Origin: Fen-1254 sp963769605
GTDB taxonomy: Bacteria; Bacteroidota; Ignavibacteria; UBA10030
DNA length: 64,000 nucleotides
Reading direction: 5' to 3'
Assembly (NCBI GenBank): GCA_963769605.1
Contig: CAVYML010000002.1
Coordinates: forward strand, 186,001 to 250,000
Below the pieces are notes generated by a model. It did not search any database. It saw only the letters and a program-made list of their open reading frames with translations, and was not told the origin of the DNA. Both the position numbers and the translations under genes were made by a program. Within the stretch, counting starts at the first letter, position 1. Each line of letters opens with the position of its first letter. Shown piece after piece: positions 46,901 through 54,250 of this stretch.

Positions 46901-47631
46901 ATACATCAATATTATTTTTCATTCGTACAAATACTAAATGTAGGAACTTATTATCAACGAAAATGTATCGTAAAAGCCATGAAACAGATCTTCAAAGACT
47001 TGTCGATAATATGGAATTCATTGATGTGCTTGATGTAAAATTAAGAGGACGATACCCAAAAATTAGTTATGCAGTCGAGAAAAATATATTGCAGAAAATA
47101 TTTAAACAAGAAAAAAACATCGGTGAAATGTTAACGGATAAAGGGAAGCCAATATTCTATAGGACAACTGGAGGGCGATATTTCAAAATAATCACGAATT
47201 ATGCAACGGGGTCAACCCAAGAGAAATCTATTGATATCGACTGGAGATATGCAAATTCGATAGCTACTATTTTAAGCAGCAGTTTATTTTTTTGGTTTTA
47301 CCAAATCTATTCAGATAATTTGCACATAAAATCCTACGAAATTGAATCATTCAGAATTCCTTGTGATAAATTATCAAAAGAAATTATAAAAGAAATCGAA
47401 CGACTTTATACTATCTATCTCCAAGATATTGAACGGAATGCTAATGTTCGTCAAACTACTCGTTATGCAAATATCGATACTTTCAAGGAATATAGTGTCG
47501 GGAAAAGTAAGTCTATTATAGACAGAATTGATGATCTGATATGTCCATTATATGGACTCTCAGATGAAGAAATCGAATTCATAAAAAAATATGAGATAGA
47601 ATACCGATTTAGTGATGAGCCCGATGCATAA
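43906..47631 (+). CDS. Eco57I-class N6-adenine DNA methylase (type IIG/PglX-like)
   Basis: The 1,241-residue methylase has a long N-terminal region (~1-470) of unknown fold, in which I find no clear PD-(D/E)xK nuclease. The SAM site is 'ILDPACGSGAFPMGM' (Asp606-Pro-Ala-Cys-Gly) and the catalytic motif Asn899-Pro-Pro-Tyr in 'VIGNPPYGG', the gamma/Eco57I order. A coiled coil at ~760-870 lies between these two. A TaqI-like specificity region follows, ending 'SIIDRIDDLICPLYGLSDEE'. It starts one base after the KilA-N stop. Together with the PLD-helicase it resembles a restriction- or BREX/DISARM-like system, but the DUF1998, PglZ and BrxC genes of those systems are absent. Confidence 0.92.
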   Translation: MPTDKRSEIESALKSFVSGDLTKNSLALFETLGYTTDRRAPLDKPSFIQFKESYISVDSRFNEEKAQVREWKYVDLLFQLSANELIKTTDMFDSKAVVTKDDGNKIAIESYLFFVVELEGHNYSRTQLSHITREINRLFPMPVMILFKYGSFLTLAVIDRRLHKQDASKDVLEKVTLIKDINIGKPHRAHIEILFDLSFEELKENSKEPIINFIALQNAWRKTLNISELNKKFYRQIADWFYWAVSNVEYPLAPNITNERENASINVIRLLTRIIFVWFLKEKNLVPDDLFDEEKIAAILKDGDVQSDKKWNYYRAILQNLFFATLNQKMNTEKEPKNREWVSEKRASSGYNEDYTIANKYRFPELFKNPDQALQLFSTIPFLNGGLFDCLDRRGNKQKGDIFIDGFTRHTKPQPKVPNMLFFGKKRKVDLSKVFEDKKWSKEEVKGLIHILNDYKFTIAENTPIEEEVALDPELLGRIFENLLAAYNPETGTTARKATGSFYTPREIVNYMVDESILAYLKNVMLDEAAGAVIIGHEQVDAFGNDARKGQLKIEDKVERNPWKEKEKELENHLRDLLSYSERLNPFNITDTNRLISAIGRCKILDPACGSGAFPMGMLLKTVHILHKLDPNNAKWQQVQEDAARNIPDPEIQRDTLARIEEAFSPENNYADYGRKLVLIQNCIYGIDIQPIAVQISKLRFFISLLVDQKYNDAKENRGVLSLPNLETKFVAANTLIGIDESMQGSLHNVDIQQLVGKLQKVRKDIFNVRSYRNKKELQKQDEQLRRQLGALLEQKTLEAQKVLARQIETLKSQKAVSEKNLKEKNLLVGVRKQTEDVIKKINKQVEGLQTKLLDRHIVETNAMRLADWDPYDQNAHADFFDKEWMFGMKSGFDIVIGNPPYGGTYSANEKKHFQQNYISTKSIIGIQKGSLDTYTLFIEHGYNSLRTHGNLCYIVPISITSSDSMTALHKLLEENCETIKISSFAVRPQPVFENAVVNTSILFFIRTNTKCRNLLSTKMYRKSHETDLQRLVDNMEFIDVLDVKLRGRYPKISYAVEKNILQKIFKQEKNIGEMLTDKGKPIFYRTTGGRYFKIITNYATGSTQEKSIDIDWRYANSIATILSSSLFFWFYQIYSDNLHIKSYEIESFRIPCDKLSKEIIKEIERLYTIYLQDIERNANVRQTTRYANIDTFKEYSVGKSKSIIDRIDDLICPLYGLSDEEIEFIKKYEIEYRFSDEPDA

Positions 47632-47660
47632 TTACGACATTTTAATGACGATAGTGGGAA

Positions 47661-47759
47661 AGCCTATTAGAGCGCGAGATTGATCTGCTGGTGTATCATT
47701 TATACAATCTCACGCTGGAAGAAGTGCATATAATCGATCCCACAGTAACGGAAGAATAA
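47661..47759 (+). pseudogene. C-terminal tail of a second, lost Eco57I-type methylase
   Basis: In frame with a TAA at 47,757, this reads 'LEREIDLLVYHLYNLTLEEV' and ends 'IIDPTVTEE'. It is the same terminal motif ('ID.LV..LY.L..EE') with which the intact methylase ends 30 bp upstream, but with a different sequence. This is best explained by replacement of the specificity domain by recombination, leaving the old tail behind. Confidence 0.65.
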
Positions 47760-47904
47760 TGGAAGAAGATCTAAGCTAATTATACAGATGACACAGAAAA
47801 GAAATCAGCGGCCATCGGTGATATAAATCATCCAATAAGTATTGCAATGTTTTAAATAGATACCAATAAAGAAATCAGAATTATTGAGAGGAAGATTAAA
47901 AAAA

Positions 47905-47965
47905 AGAAACGGCTCCAGAATTTCTCCTGGAGCCGTCGGACCAGTGCTACTCACACTGGTGCTGT
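47905..47965. ncRNA. Two consecutive stem-loops upstream of the NYN gene
   Basis: Stem 1: 47,910-47,919 with 47,928-47,937 ('acggctccag' / 'ctggagccgt', 8-base loop). Stem 2: 47,941-47,947 with 47,955-47,961 ('accagtg' / 'cactggt', 7-base loop). They are separated by three bases and preceded by A-rich sequence. They may be a terminator for the methylase operon, a structured leader, or a small RNA partner of the NYN protein. The strand is undecided because both strands fold. Bases 47,760-47,904 hold no gene that I recognise. Confidence 0.45.
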
Positions 47966-48017
47966 TAAAACATGAATATAATATACAATATAATCGAAGA
48001 AAGTCAAGAGGCTAGAA

Positions 48018-48611
48018 GTGAACCAAAGAGTTATTACCTACATTGACGGCTTCAATCTCTATTTTGGATTGAAAGCAGCTCGATGGAAACGGTTCTATTG
48101 GCTTAATCTGCAAGCAATGGCAAAGAACTTACTCAAACCAGATCAAGAACTGGTGTTTATAAAGTATTTTACCAGCCGTATATCGTATCCTCCGGATAAA
48201 CAACAAAGGCAATCTACTTTTATCGAGGCTTTAGAAACGCTTAACGACTTAAAAATATTCTACGATCATTATCAAACAAATCTTCAGTATTGCAAAAAGT
48301 GCGGCAATCGAGGGATGATTCAGAGTGAAAAGATGACAGATGTGAATATCGCTGTGGAAATGATGTCGGATGCATATCAAGGGCACTTTGACACGGCACT
48401 TTTAGTTTCCGCCGATAGTGATCTGACCGGACCAATTGTGACAATTAAAAATCTCTTTCCTGAGAAACGAGTTATTGTTGCATTCCCACCGATGCACCAT
48501 TCTGCTCAATTACAAAGATTAGCGCATGGATATCTTCAAATTGGAAGAGCAAACTTAGCAAAGAGTATTTTTCCAGATAAAATACAAAAGGCAGATGGCT
48601 TCATTTTATAA
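48018..48611 (+). CDS. NYN-domain (PIN-like) putative RNase
   Basis: This 197-residue NYN/LabA-like protein has acidic active-site residues visible in the expected places: Asp in 'TYIDGFNLYFGL', Asp in 'SEKMTDVNIAVEMM', and two Asp in 'VSADSDLTGPI'. A Cys pair ('YCKKCGNRGM') may bind zinc. NYN proteins are PIN-fold, metal-dependent RNases or tRNA-processing enzymes. The start is a GTG. It lies downstream of the two stem-loops with no other gene in between, at the end of the defence-type island. Confidence 0.88.
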   Translation: MNQRVITYIDGFNLYFGLKAARWKRFYWLNLQAMAKNLLKPDQELVFIKYFTSRISYPPDKQQRQSTFIEALETLNDLKIFYDHYQTNLQYCKKCGNRGMIQSEKMTDVNIAVEMMSDAYQGHFDTALLVSADSDLTGPIVTIKNLFPEKRVIVAFPPMHHSAQLQRLAHGYLQIGRANLAKSIFPDKIQKADGFIL

Positions 48612-48636
48612 AAGCCTTCTGAATGGAAATTATATT

Positions 48637-48999
48637 ATGGCAGACTCAACAATAGCTACAAGAGATGTTGAAAATTGGATAAGAAATGAGTGGAGCAACC
48701 TCCCCTTAATCCCCTCCTTAGTAAGGAGGGGACAAGCGTAGCGCAGGGGTGGTGGATAAAGCGAAGATGGTAAAATAGTCTGCTTTATCTTAACAAGCTC
48801 AAGTAGGACAGCGAGCGAAAAACCGCAGGAAATTGTGTTTGCATTTACTGATAAATCAATGGTCGAGCTTATCAAACAAGAAAAAGAGAAGGGATGCATC
48901 CCGAAGCAGATTAAAACGCTTCTCGTCAAGTTGCCGGCGGAGCTTGAAGCGAAGCTTGCTGAGATGAAGAAGATGGCGGCGGAGGAAGTATCAAGATAG
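48637..48999 (+). pseudogene. Small gene of unknown function interrupted by a palindromic repeat
   Basis: One frame runs from ATG 48,637 ('MADSTIATRDVENWIRNEW') to TAG 48,997, broken by two stops that lie within an inserted repeat (about 48,694-48,759). Past the insert it continues in the same frame as 'SEDGKIVCFILTSSSRTASE' and 'FTDKSMVELIKQEKEKGCIP', ending in a charged helix. The original protein seems to have been somewhat longer, with further codons lost on both sides of 'SRTASEK'. Its function is unknown to me; it lies directly behind the NYN gene. Confidence 0.6.
48694..48759. repeat. MITE-like palindromic repeat (copy 1)
   Basis: Begins 'agcaacctcccc', carries the hairpin 'cccctcc-ttagta-aggagggg' (approximately 48,711-48,731) and ends 'caggggtggtgg'. 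The same hairpin followed by 'ggggtggtt' occurs at 49,173-49,216. Insertion of this copy broke the small gene at 48,637-48,999. Confidence 0.75.
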
Positions 49000-49172
49000 A
49001 ATAGAGAATCATAAGAGGTTTAATCTGATTAAAGATTTAACAACTTCGAAGATAGACCGGCAAAATATACTGAAAAATCCGTATGCTATCGAAGAAGTCA
49101 GAACAGCAACCTCCCATCGAAATAATGTCTGCGTGCCTTTAGAACACGCAAAGCGTGATGCTTTCATACGCT

Positions 49173-49216
49173 CCTCCTTAGTAAGGAGGGGAAAACGCCG
49201 CAGGCGTTGGGGTGGT
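49173..49216. repeat. MITE-like palindromic repeat (copy 2)
   Basis: 'cctcc-ttagta-aggagggg' followed by the small hairpin 'aacgcc-gca-ggcgtt' and 'ggggtggtt'. It shares hairpin and right end with the copy at 48,694. Bases 49,000-49,172 between the copies contain no recognisable gene; 'agcaacctccc' near 49,107 may be a detached left end. Confidence 0.7.
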
Positions 49217-49234
49217 TGAAAAACCGGCTCACAA

Positions 49235-49396
49235 ATGACTATAGCATTTAATAAAAAATCTCAAACGTCTCGTCGTCGTGCACTGCGGCATTCTATGTCG
49301 AAAGCCGAAGTGATTTTGTGGAAAGAACTTTCACGCAAACAGATGCACGGATACAAATTTCGCCGTCAATATCACAATAAGCAATTACCTGAATAA
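49235..49396 (+). pseudogene. Truncated DUF559-type endonuclease gene (N-terminal part)
   Basis: A 53-codon frame reads 'SRRRALRHSMSKAEVILWKE' and 'MHGYKFRRQYH', the characteristic start of DUF559/VSR-like small nucleases, which normally continue for about 60 more residues including the catalytic end. It stops 3 bp before the tetR promoter, so the rest was probably lost when the efflux operon joined here. Confidence 0.75.
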
Positions 49397-49398
49397 AC

Positions 49399-49427
49399 TT
49401 GACTTTTTCCGATACTTTTCATAATAT
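49399..49427 (+). promoter_or_regulatory. tetR promoter
   Basis: -35 'TTGACT' (49,399-49,404), a 17-bp spacer and -10 'TAATAT' (49,422-49,427). A 21-bp operator candidate starts three bases after the -10 element, in the position to block initiation. Confidence 0.65.
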
Positions 49428-49429
49428 TA

Positions 49430-49450
49430 GACCGTGAAACGAATACGGTC
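49430..49450. promoter_or_regulatory. TetR operator candidate O1
   Basis: A 21-bp inverted repeat with arms 'GACCGT' and 'ACGGTC' separated by nine bases, between the -10 element and the tetR start. It matches the operator candidate before the efflux operon in both length and outer arms. Confidence 0.65.
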
Positions 49451-49463
49451 GAAAGGACTATAA

Positions 49464-50037
49464 ATGGATAAAGACGATATTGTAAGAGCAGAAATTTTAA
49501 AAGCTGCTGAACGTGTTTTTCAAAAATGGGGTAACAATAAAACCACGATGGAAGATATTGCCCGCGAAGCAGGTAAAGGCAAGAGATACTCTCTATTACT
49601 ATTATCAGAGTAAAGAAGAAATATTCGACGCTGTAGTCATTATTGAATTTGAAAAGATACTTCAAAAGGCGAAGGAATTAGCGCAAGAAACTAAGACAGC
49701 AAAAGAAAGGCTGATCAAATATATTGTTGAGTCGATCAATGAAATGAAAAACAGAATTAGTGCATATACAATTATCCGGGAAGAAATTAAGCGAAACCAA
49801 AATTTTATCAGCAAACTTCGAGATAAGTTTCAGGCAAGAGAAGAAAAATATATCCAGGAAATATTAGAACTTGGTTTGAAAAACAAAGAGTTCACATTTA
49901 TTCATAAAAGTGAAGTACCGACCGCTGCAAAGACAATCACAGGAATGATGCATGCGCTTGAGCTTTATTTATTATTGGAAAATGACGATACCGCTCAGAT
50001 TGATATTGCTGCCCGCTTTATCGCAAACGGACTTTAA
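49464..50037 (+). pseudogene. TetR-family regulator gene with a one-base insertion
   Basis: Translation from ATG 49,464 gives 'AEILKAAERVFQKWGNNKTT' and 'MEDIAREAGKGK', the usual TetR helix-turn-helix; the reading then runs out of frame. One base out, the sequence resumes as 'TLYYYYQSKEEIF' and continues to a normal 190-residue TetR C-terminus ending at 50,037. Removing one A at about 49,586 restores 'GKGKSTLYYYYQSKEEIF', the standard end of the recognition helix. The gene is either recently inactivated, which would derepress the pump, or carries a sequencing error. A GAAAGGA site precedes the ATG. Confidence 0.85.
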
Positions 50038-50056
50038 TTTTTTTTATCAATAATTC

Positions 50057-50077
50057 GACCGTAATACCGTATTGGTC
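50057..50077. promoter_or_regulatory. TetR operator candidate O2
   Basis: A 21-bp inverted repeat with outer arms 'GACC' and 'GGTC' and inner symmetry 'AATAC-c-GTATT', 23 bp before the adaptor ATG. It starts with the same 'GACCGT' and has the same length as O1. Confidence 0.65.
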
Positions 50078-50099
50078 TAATAATCCAAAGGACTAAATT

Positions 50100-51137
50100 A
50101 TGGAAAATAAAAATAATCTGCTTGTCATCTTTTCACTTGGAATCGCTTTTTCAGTGTGGGGCTGTTCCGGCAATTCAGACAAGCAGAATAATGATATTGT
50201 TAAAGTACAGATTGAAAATGTAAAACCTGCCGATGTAAGTCAGGAGCTTGCATACAGTGGAACCATAGAAGAATCGGAAACGATTCCGCTTAGTTTTTCA
50301 TCGGTGGGAACCGTATCGAAAGTATTTGTATCCGAAGGTGCAATTGTAAGGAAGGGACAAATCCTTGCGGAATTAGACAATACAACATATCAAAATACCT
50401 ATGCTATGATGCATGCGTCCGAGGAACAGGCAGAAGATGCTTATAAACGCTTAACGCCGATGCATAATAACGGCAATCTGCCGGATGTAAAATATGTAGA
50501 AGTGGAAACCGGTTTGCAAAAAGCAAAAGCGGGAGCATCCATTGCCAGGAAAAATTTGGATGACTGCAATCTCTATGCAACTACCGATGGGTGTATCGGC
50601 AAACGATCCATCGAGCCCGGAATGACCGCTATGCCGAACATCACTTCGATAACGATCGTGAAAATTAACAAGGTGTTTGCCCGCGTATCGGTTTCAGAGA
50701 ACGAAATTGCCCTTATTCATAATGGACAAAAGGCAAACATAACTATCGGCGCATTGGGATTTGCGAGCTATGATGGCGTGGTGGAAGAAATCGGTGTAAT
50801 TGCGGACCCGATTGCACATTCGTATAAAGTAAAAATTGGAATAGCGAACAAAGATTTGTCCATCAAGCCGGGAATGATCTGTTCTGCAATCATTGAAAGC
50901 CCGAGCGCGTTCCGCGGTGCCGTTGTTCCGAGCAGATCCGTTTTAGTAGATGAATCGGGAAAGAATTATGTCTATATCGTTTCATCACAGAATAAAGCAA
51001 TGCGTAAATATATTGTAACCGGTCAACTGCTGAACGGCGGCATTGAAGTGCTGGAAGGATTACAGATAAATGATTCGATCGTTGTGGAAGGCCTGCATAA
51101 ACTCATTGAAAATGCCGTTGTGCAAATTGTGAATTAA
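50100..51137 (+). CDS. RND efflux periplasmic adaptor lipoprotein
   Basis: The 345-residue membrane fusion protein is lipid-anchored: the signal ends in lipobox 'FSVWGC' (Cys at residue ~22). The biotinyl-lipoyl-like hairpin regions are 'VSKVFVSEGAIVRKGQILAE' and 'NLYATTDGCIGKRSIEPG'; beta-barrel and membrane-proximal domains follow. It bridges the inner-membrane RND pump and the TolC-like channel. The AAAGGA site before the ATG is the same as that before tetR. First gene of the three-gene pump operon behind operator O2. Confidence 0.93.
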   Translation: MENKNNLLVIFSLGIAFSVWGCSGNSDKQNNDIVKVQIENVKPADVSQELAYSGTIEESETIPLSFSSVGTVSKVFVSEGAIVRKGQILAELDNTTYQNTYAMMHASEEQAEDAYKRLTPMHNNGNLPDVKYVEVETGLQKAKAGASIARKNLDDCNLYATTDGCIGKRSIEPGMTAMPNITSITIVKINKVFARVSVSENEIALIHNGQKANITIGALGFASYDGVVEEIGVIADPIAHSYKVKIGIANKDLSIKPGMICSAIIESPSAFRGAVVPSRSVLVDESGKNYVYIVSSQNKAMRKYIVTGQLLNGGIEVLEGLQINDSIVVEGLHKLIENAVVQIVN

Positions 51138-51154
51138 CGGCAAACGGAAAGTAC

Positions 51155-54100
51155 ATGAATATGGATAAGAAATATACATTGCTCGAAAGGCTTCTGCGTT
51201 ACAAACAGGTGCTGTATATCTTTACTGTTCTTGCGATTCTTGTAGGAGTGCTTGCCCTCTTCCTGATGCCGCGCGATGAATATCCGACCTTTACAGTACC
51301 AACAGGTCTCATTGTTGGCGTATTTCCCGGCGCCACTTCTCATCAGGTGGAAGAACAATTGACAACGAAAGTGGAGAATTATCTGTTCCAGTATAAGTCG
51401 GTCGATCGTTCCAAGACCTACTCCGTCTCCAAAGAAAATGTCATGCTCATCTACGTTCAGGTCTCGGATGCTGAAAAGGATAAGGATGCATTTTGGGGAA
51501 AGCTGCGTCACGGCTTGAATGATTTGAAAGCAGAACTGCCTGCCGGAGTGACTTCTTTGGCAGCGGATAATGATTTCGGCAGCACATCCGCAATGCTGCT
51601 TGCCGTTCAGTCCAGGACAAAGACATATAAAGAACTTGAAGACTATATCAAGCTCTTTGAGGATGATGTTCGTAAAGTACCGTCGGTCTCAAAAGTAAAA
51701 CATTACGGTTTGCAGAAAGAACAAATCAGCATTTACATGGATGATGCCAGGCTCGCTCATTACGGCATAAAACCTGTCCAGGTACTTGTCGCTCTTAAAC
51801 CGCAAAGCACTGTAAATTATGCAGGGGAGATAGATGACGGTAAATATGTGCATCCGATCCATATTACGTCAAACCTTAAAACCGAACAGGATGTCGCCGG
51901 GCAAATTATTTACTCCGATCCGCAGGGCAATGTTGTCCGCGTTAAGGATATTGCAAAAGTGGTGCGTGAATACGACGAAATGGATTCCTATATCCGCGTC
52001 AATGGAAAGAAATGCCTGCTTGTTTCTCTTGAAATGAAATCAGGTGAGAATGTTGTCCGTTTTGGCGATGCAGTACAGAAAGCCATCGATAAGTTCTCCG
52101 TCATGCTTCCGCCTGATATTAAGATCATCACAATTTCCAATATCCCCAATGTCGTGTCGAAAGCTATTGCAAATTTTCTCAAAGAATTTGCCGTTGCAAT
52201 GATTGCGGTAATATTAGTCACCATGCTCCTTCTTCCGATAAGAGTTGCCCGTATTGCGGCGATGTCAATACCAACTTCTATATTAACAGCTATCGGGATC
52301 ATGTGGATCAGTGGAATAGAACTGCAAACCGTTTCACTGGCAGGTCTCATTATTGTCCTTGGAATAACGGTGGATGATGCCATCGTTATAGTCGATAATT
52401 ATATAGAGAAGTTGGATCAGGGTATGACACCGTTTGATGCAGGATCAAAAAGCGTGACTCAGCTTTTCAGCTCCGTACTTTCCGCTACGCTTATCATCAT
52501 AGCGTGTTTTATGCCGATGCCGATATTCATGACCGGTCAGGGCGGAGATTTTATTCAATCGCTTCCGACGACCATTATGTATGCATTGCTCATATCATTG
52601 CTGCTTTCAGTCTCTATCATACCCTTGTTAAGTTACACATTCATTAAAACAGGTATAAAAGGCAATTCATCAAAAAAAGGGAAATCGACATTTCTCGATA
52701 GACTACAGAAATTTTATAACGAACTTCTGGAGAAGGCGTTTAAAAGGAAAAAAATGGTCGTCCTTGCAGGCGGTCTATCGTTCATTATTGGACTGGTTTT
52801 GATTGCGGTTACTCCGCAGCAGTCATTCCCGAAGCTTGAAAGGAACCAGTTTGCAGTGGAAGTATTTCTGCCCGCCGGAAGTTCTCTGCAGAGAACAGAT
52901 TCGGTAATGGCAGATCTTGAAGGAATACTTCAAAGAGATCCCCGCGTTCAGGTCGTGACGTCATTCATTGGAACAAGCTCGCCTCGTTTTAATGCCCTCT
53001 ATGCACCCAATTTTCCTGCAAAGAATTATGGTCAATTGGTTGTGGTAACGGAATCGAACGAGGCTACTGTCGAGATTCTTGACGAGTACAGCAGGAAACT
53101 GGAAGGCAAATATCCCCTTGCCAATGTAAAATGGAAGCAATTGGCGTTCGAGATATTCAAGGCTCCAATCGAGATCCGCATCTCAGGAGACAGCATCCGG
53201 ATCATCAAACAGACGGCAAATCGCGTCTCCGATATTTTACGCTCATTCAAAGATGTCGAATTCATACGTACCGATTATGAACAGCCTCTGCAATCCGCCG
53301 ATTTGGCGGTAAAGAGAGATGAAGCAGCACGGCTTGGATATTCAAACTCGCTCCTTTCGTATTCGTTGATGGTTGGAACCAAAGGATTCCCGATCTCGAC
53401 CGTATGGGAAGGAGATTATCCCGTTGAGGTGAAGTTGAAAATTAATAAAAAGACCAAATCCGCCCCCAGTGATATCATGAATCAATATGTAACCTCTCCA
53501 TTTATGTTTTCCTCTGTTCCGGTCCGTCAGCTGGCAGCGATGAAGCCGGGTTGGACAGAAGGAGAGATTGTGCGGCGCAACGGAGTACCAACTATAACTG
53601 TCTTTGCGGAAATAAAAAGAGGATTGCTTCCTGCGCCGATCTTTAACAAAATCAAACCTCTTGTCGATAAAATGGACTTGCCTTCCGGCGTTTCTCTTGA
53701 ATACGGCGGCGATTATCAAATGAGCATTGAGAATATTACACCGATGTACTATTCACTTGTAGTAAGTATCACACTGATATTCCTTATCCTTATGTTTCAA
53801 TTCAAGAATATTAAAACAACGCTGTTAATCATGGTGACGCTCCCGTTAAGTGTATTCGGTGCTGCGTTTGGAGTGTTTGTCACCGGATATCCATTCGGAA
53901 CAACCGCCTTTATAGGTTTGATCGGCCTCATGGGAATCGTCGTTCGCAATGGCGTCATATTTGTTTCGTATGCAGAGGAACTTCGCCGCGAGCATGGACT
54001 TTCATTAGAAGAGGCTGCGATATCGGCAGGCAAGAGAAGGATGCGTCCGATATTTCTCACTTCAGCCGCCGCAGCTGTCGGTGTCATTCCAATGATTGCA

Positions 54101-54250
54101 AGCCGTTCGTCTCTTTGGGGGCCGCTTGGTTCTGTCATATGTTTCGGGCTGCTTTTCGCACTTGTACTCTCACTGCTGGTGCTGCCTGTGCTTTACTATT
54201 TGTTCCACAGAAAAGATTTTGATAAAGTCGAGGAAAGTGAGGTACTATGA
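51155..54250 (+). CDS. RND family efflux transporter, inner-membrane pump
   Basis: This 1,031-residue AcrB/MexB-type pump has twelve membrane helices in two sets and two large periplasmic loops. Motifs: 'GVFPGATSHQVEEQLTTKVE' at the N-terminal periplasmic start, and 'LAGLIIVLGITVDDAIVIVD' on TM4 with the paired Asp residues used for proton transfer. The C-terminal TM10-12 region has 'TAFIGLIGLMGIVVRNGVIF'. Divergence from AcrB and a missing 'FFxxFN' stretch place it nearer the MdtB/C or heavy-metal-independent HAE groups. Its stop overlaps the TolC gene start by four bases. Confidence 0.94.
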   Translation: MNMDKKYTLLERLLRYKQVLYIFTVLAILVGVLALFLMPRDEYPTFTVPTGLIVGVFPGATSHQVEEQLTTKVENYLFQYKSVDRSKTYSVSKENVMLIYVQVSDAEKDKDAFWGKLRHGLNDLKAELPAGVTSLAADNDFGSTSAMLLAVQSRTKTYKELEDYIKLFEDDVRKVPSVSKVKHYGLQKEQISIYMDDARLAHYGIKPVQVLVALKPQSTVNYAGEIDDGKYVHPIHITSNLKTEQDVAGQIIYSDPQGNVVRVKDIAKVVREYDEMDSYIRVNGKKCLLVSLEMKSGENVVRFGDAVQKAIDKFSVMLPPDIKIITISNIPNVVSKAIANFLKEFAVAMIAVILVTMLLLPIRVARIAAMSIPTSILTAIGIMWISGIELQTVSLAGLIIVLGITVDDAIVIVDNYIEKLDQGMTPFDAGSKSVTQLFSSVLSATLIIIACFMPMPIFMTGQGGDFIQSLPTTIMYALLISLLLSVSIIPLLSYTFIKTGIKGNSSKKGKSTFLDRLQKFYNELLEKAFKRKKMVVLAGGLSFIIGLVLIAVTPQQSFPKLERNQFAVEVFLPAGSSLQRTDSVMADLEGILQRDPRVQVVTSFIGTSSPRFNALYAPNFPAKNYGQLVVVTESNEATVEILDEYSRKLEGKYPLANVKWKQLAFEIFKAPIEIRISGDSIRIIKQTANRVSDILRSFKDVEFIRTDYEQPLQSADLAVKRDEAARLGYSNSLLSYSLMVGTKGFPISTVWEGDYPVEVKLKINKKTKSAPSDIMNQYVTSPFMFSSVPVRQLAAMKPGWTEGEIVRRNGVPTITVFAEIKRGLLPAPIFNKIKPLVDKMDLPSGVSLEYGGDYQMSIENITPMYYSLVVSITLIFLILMFQFKNIKTTLLIMVTLPLSVFGAAFGVFVTGYPFGTTAFIGLIGLMGIVVRNGVIFVSYAEELRREHGLSLEEAAISAGKRRMRPIFLTSAAAAVGVIPMIASRSSLWGPLGSVICFGLLFALVLSLLVLPVLYYLFHRKDFDKVEESEVL

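Noticed and set aside
38501..47631. Assignment to DISARM or BREX
   Set aside because: The DUF1998 gene (DISARM) and PglZ, BrxC or Lon-like genes (BREX) are absent, and the PLD domain is fused to the helicase.
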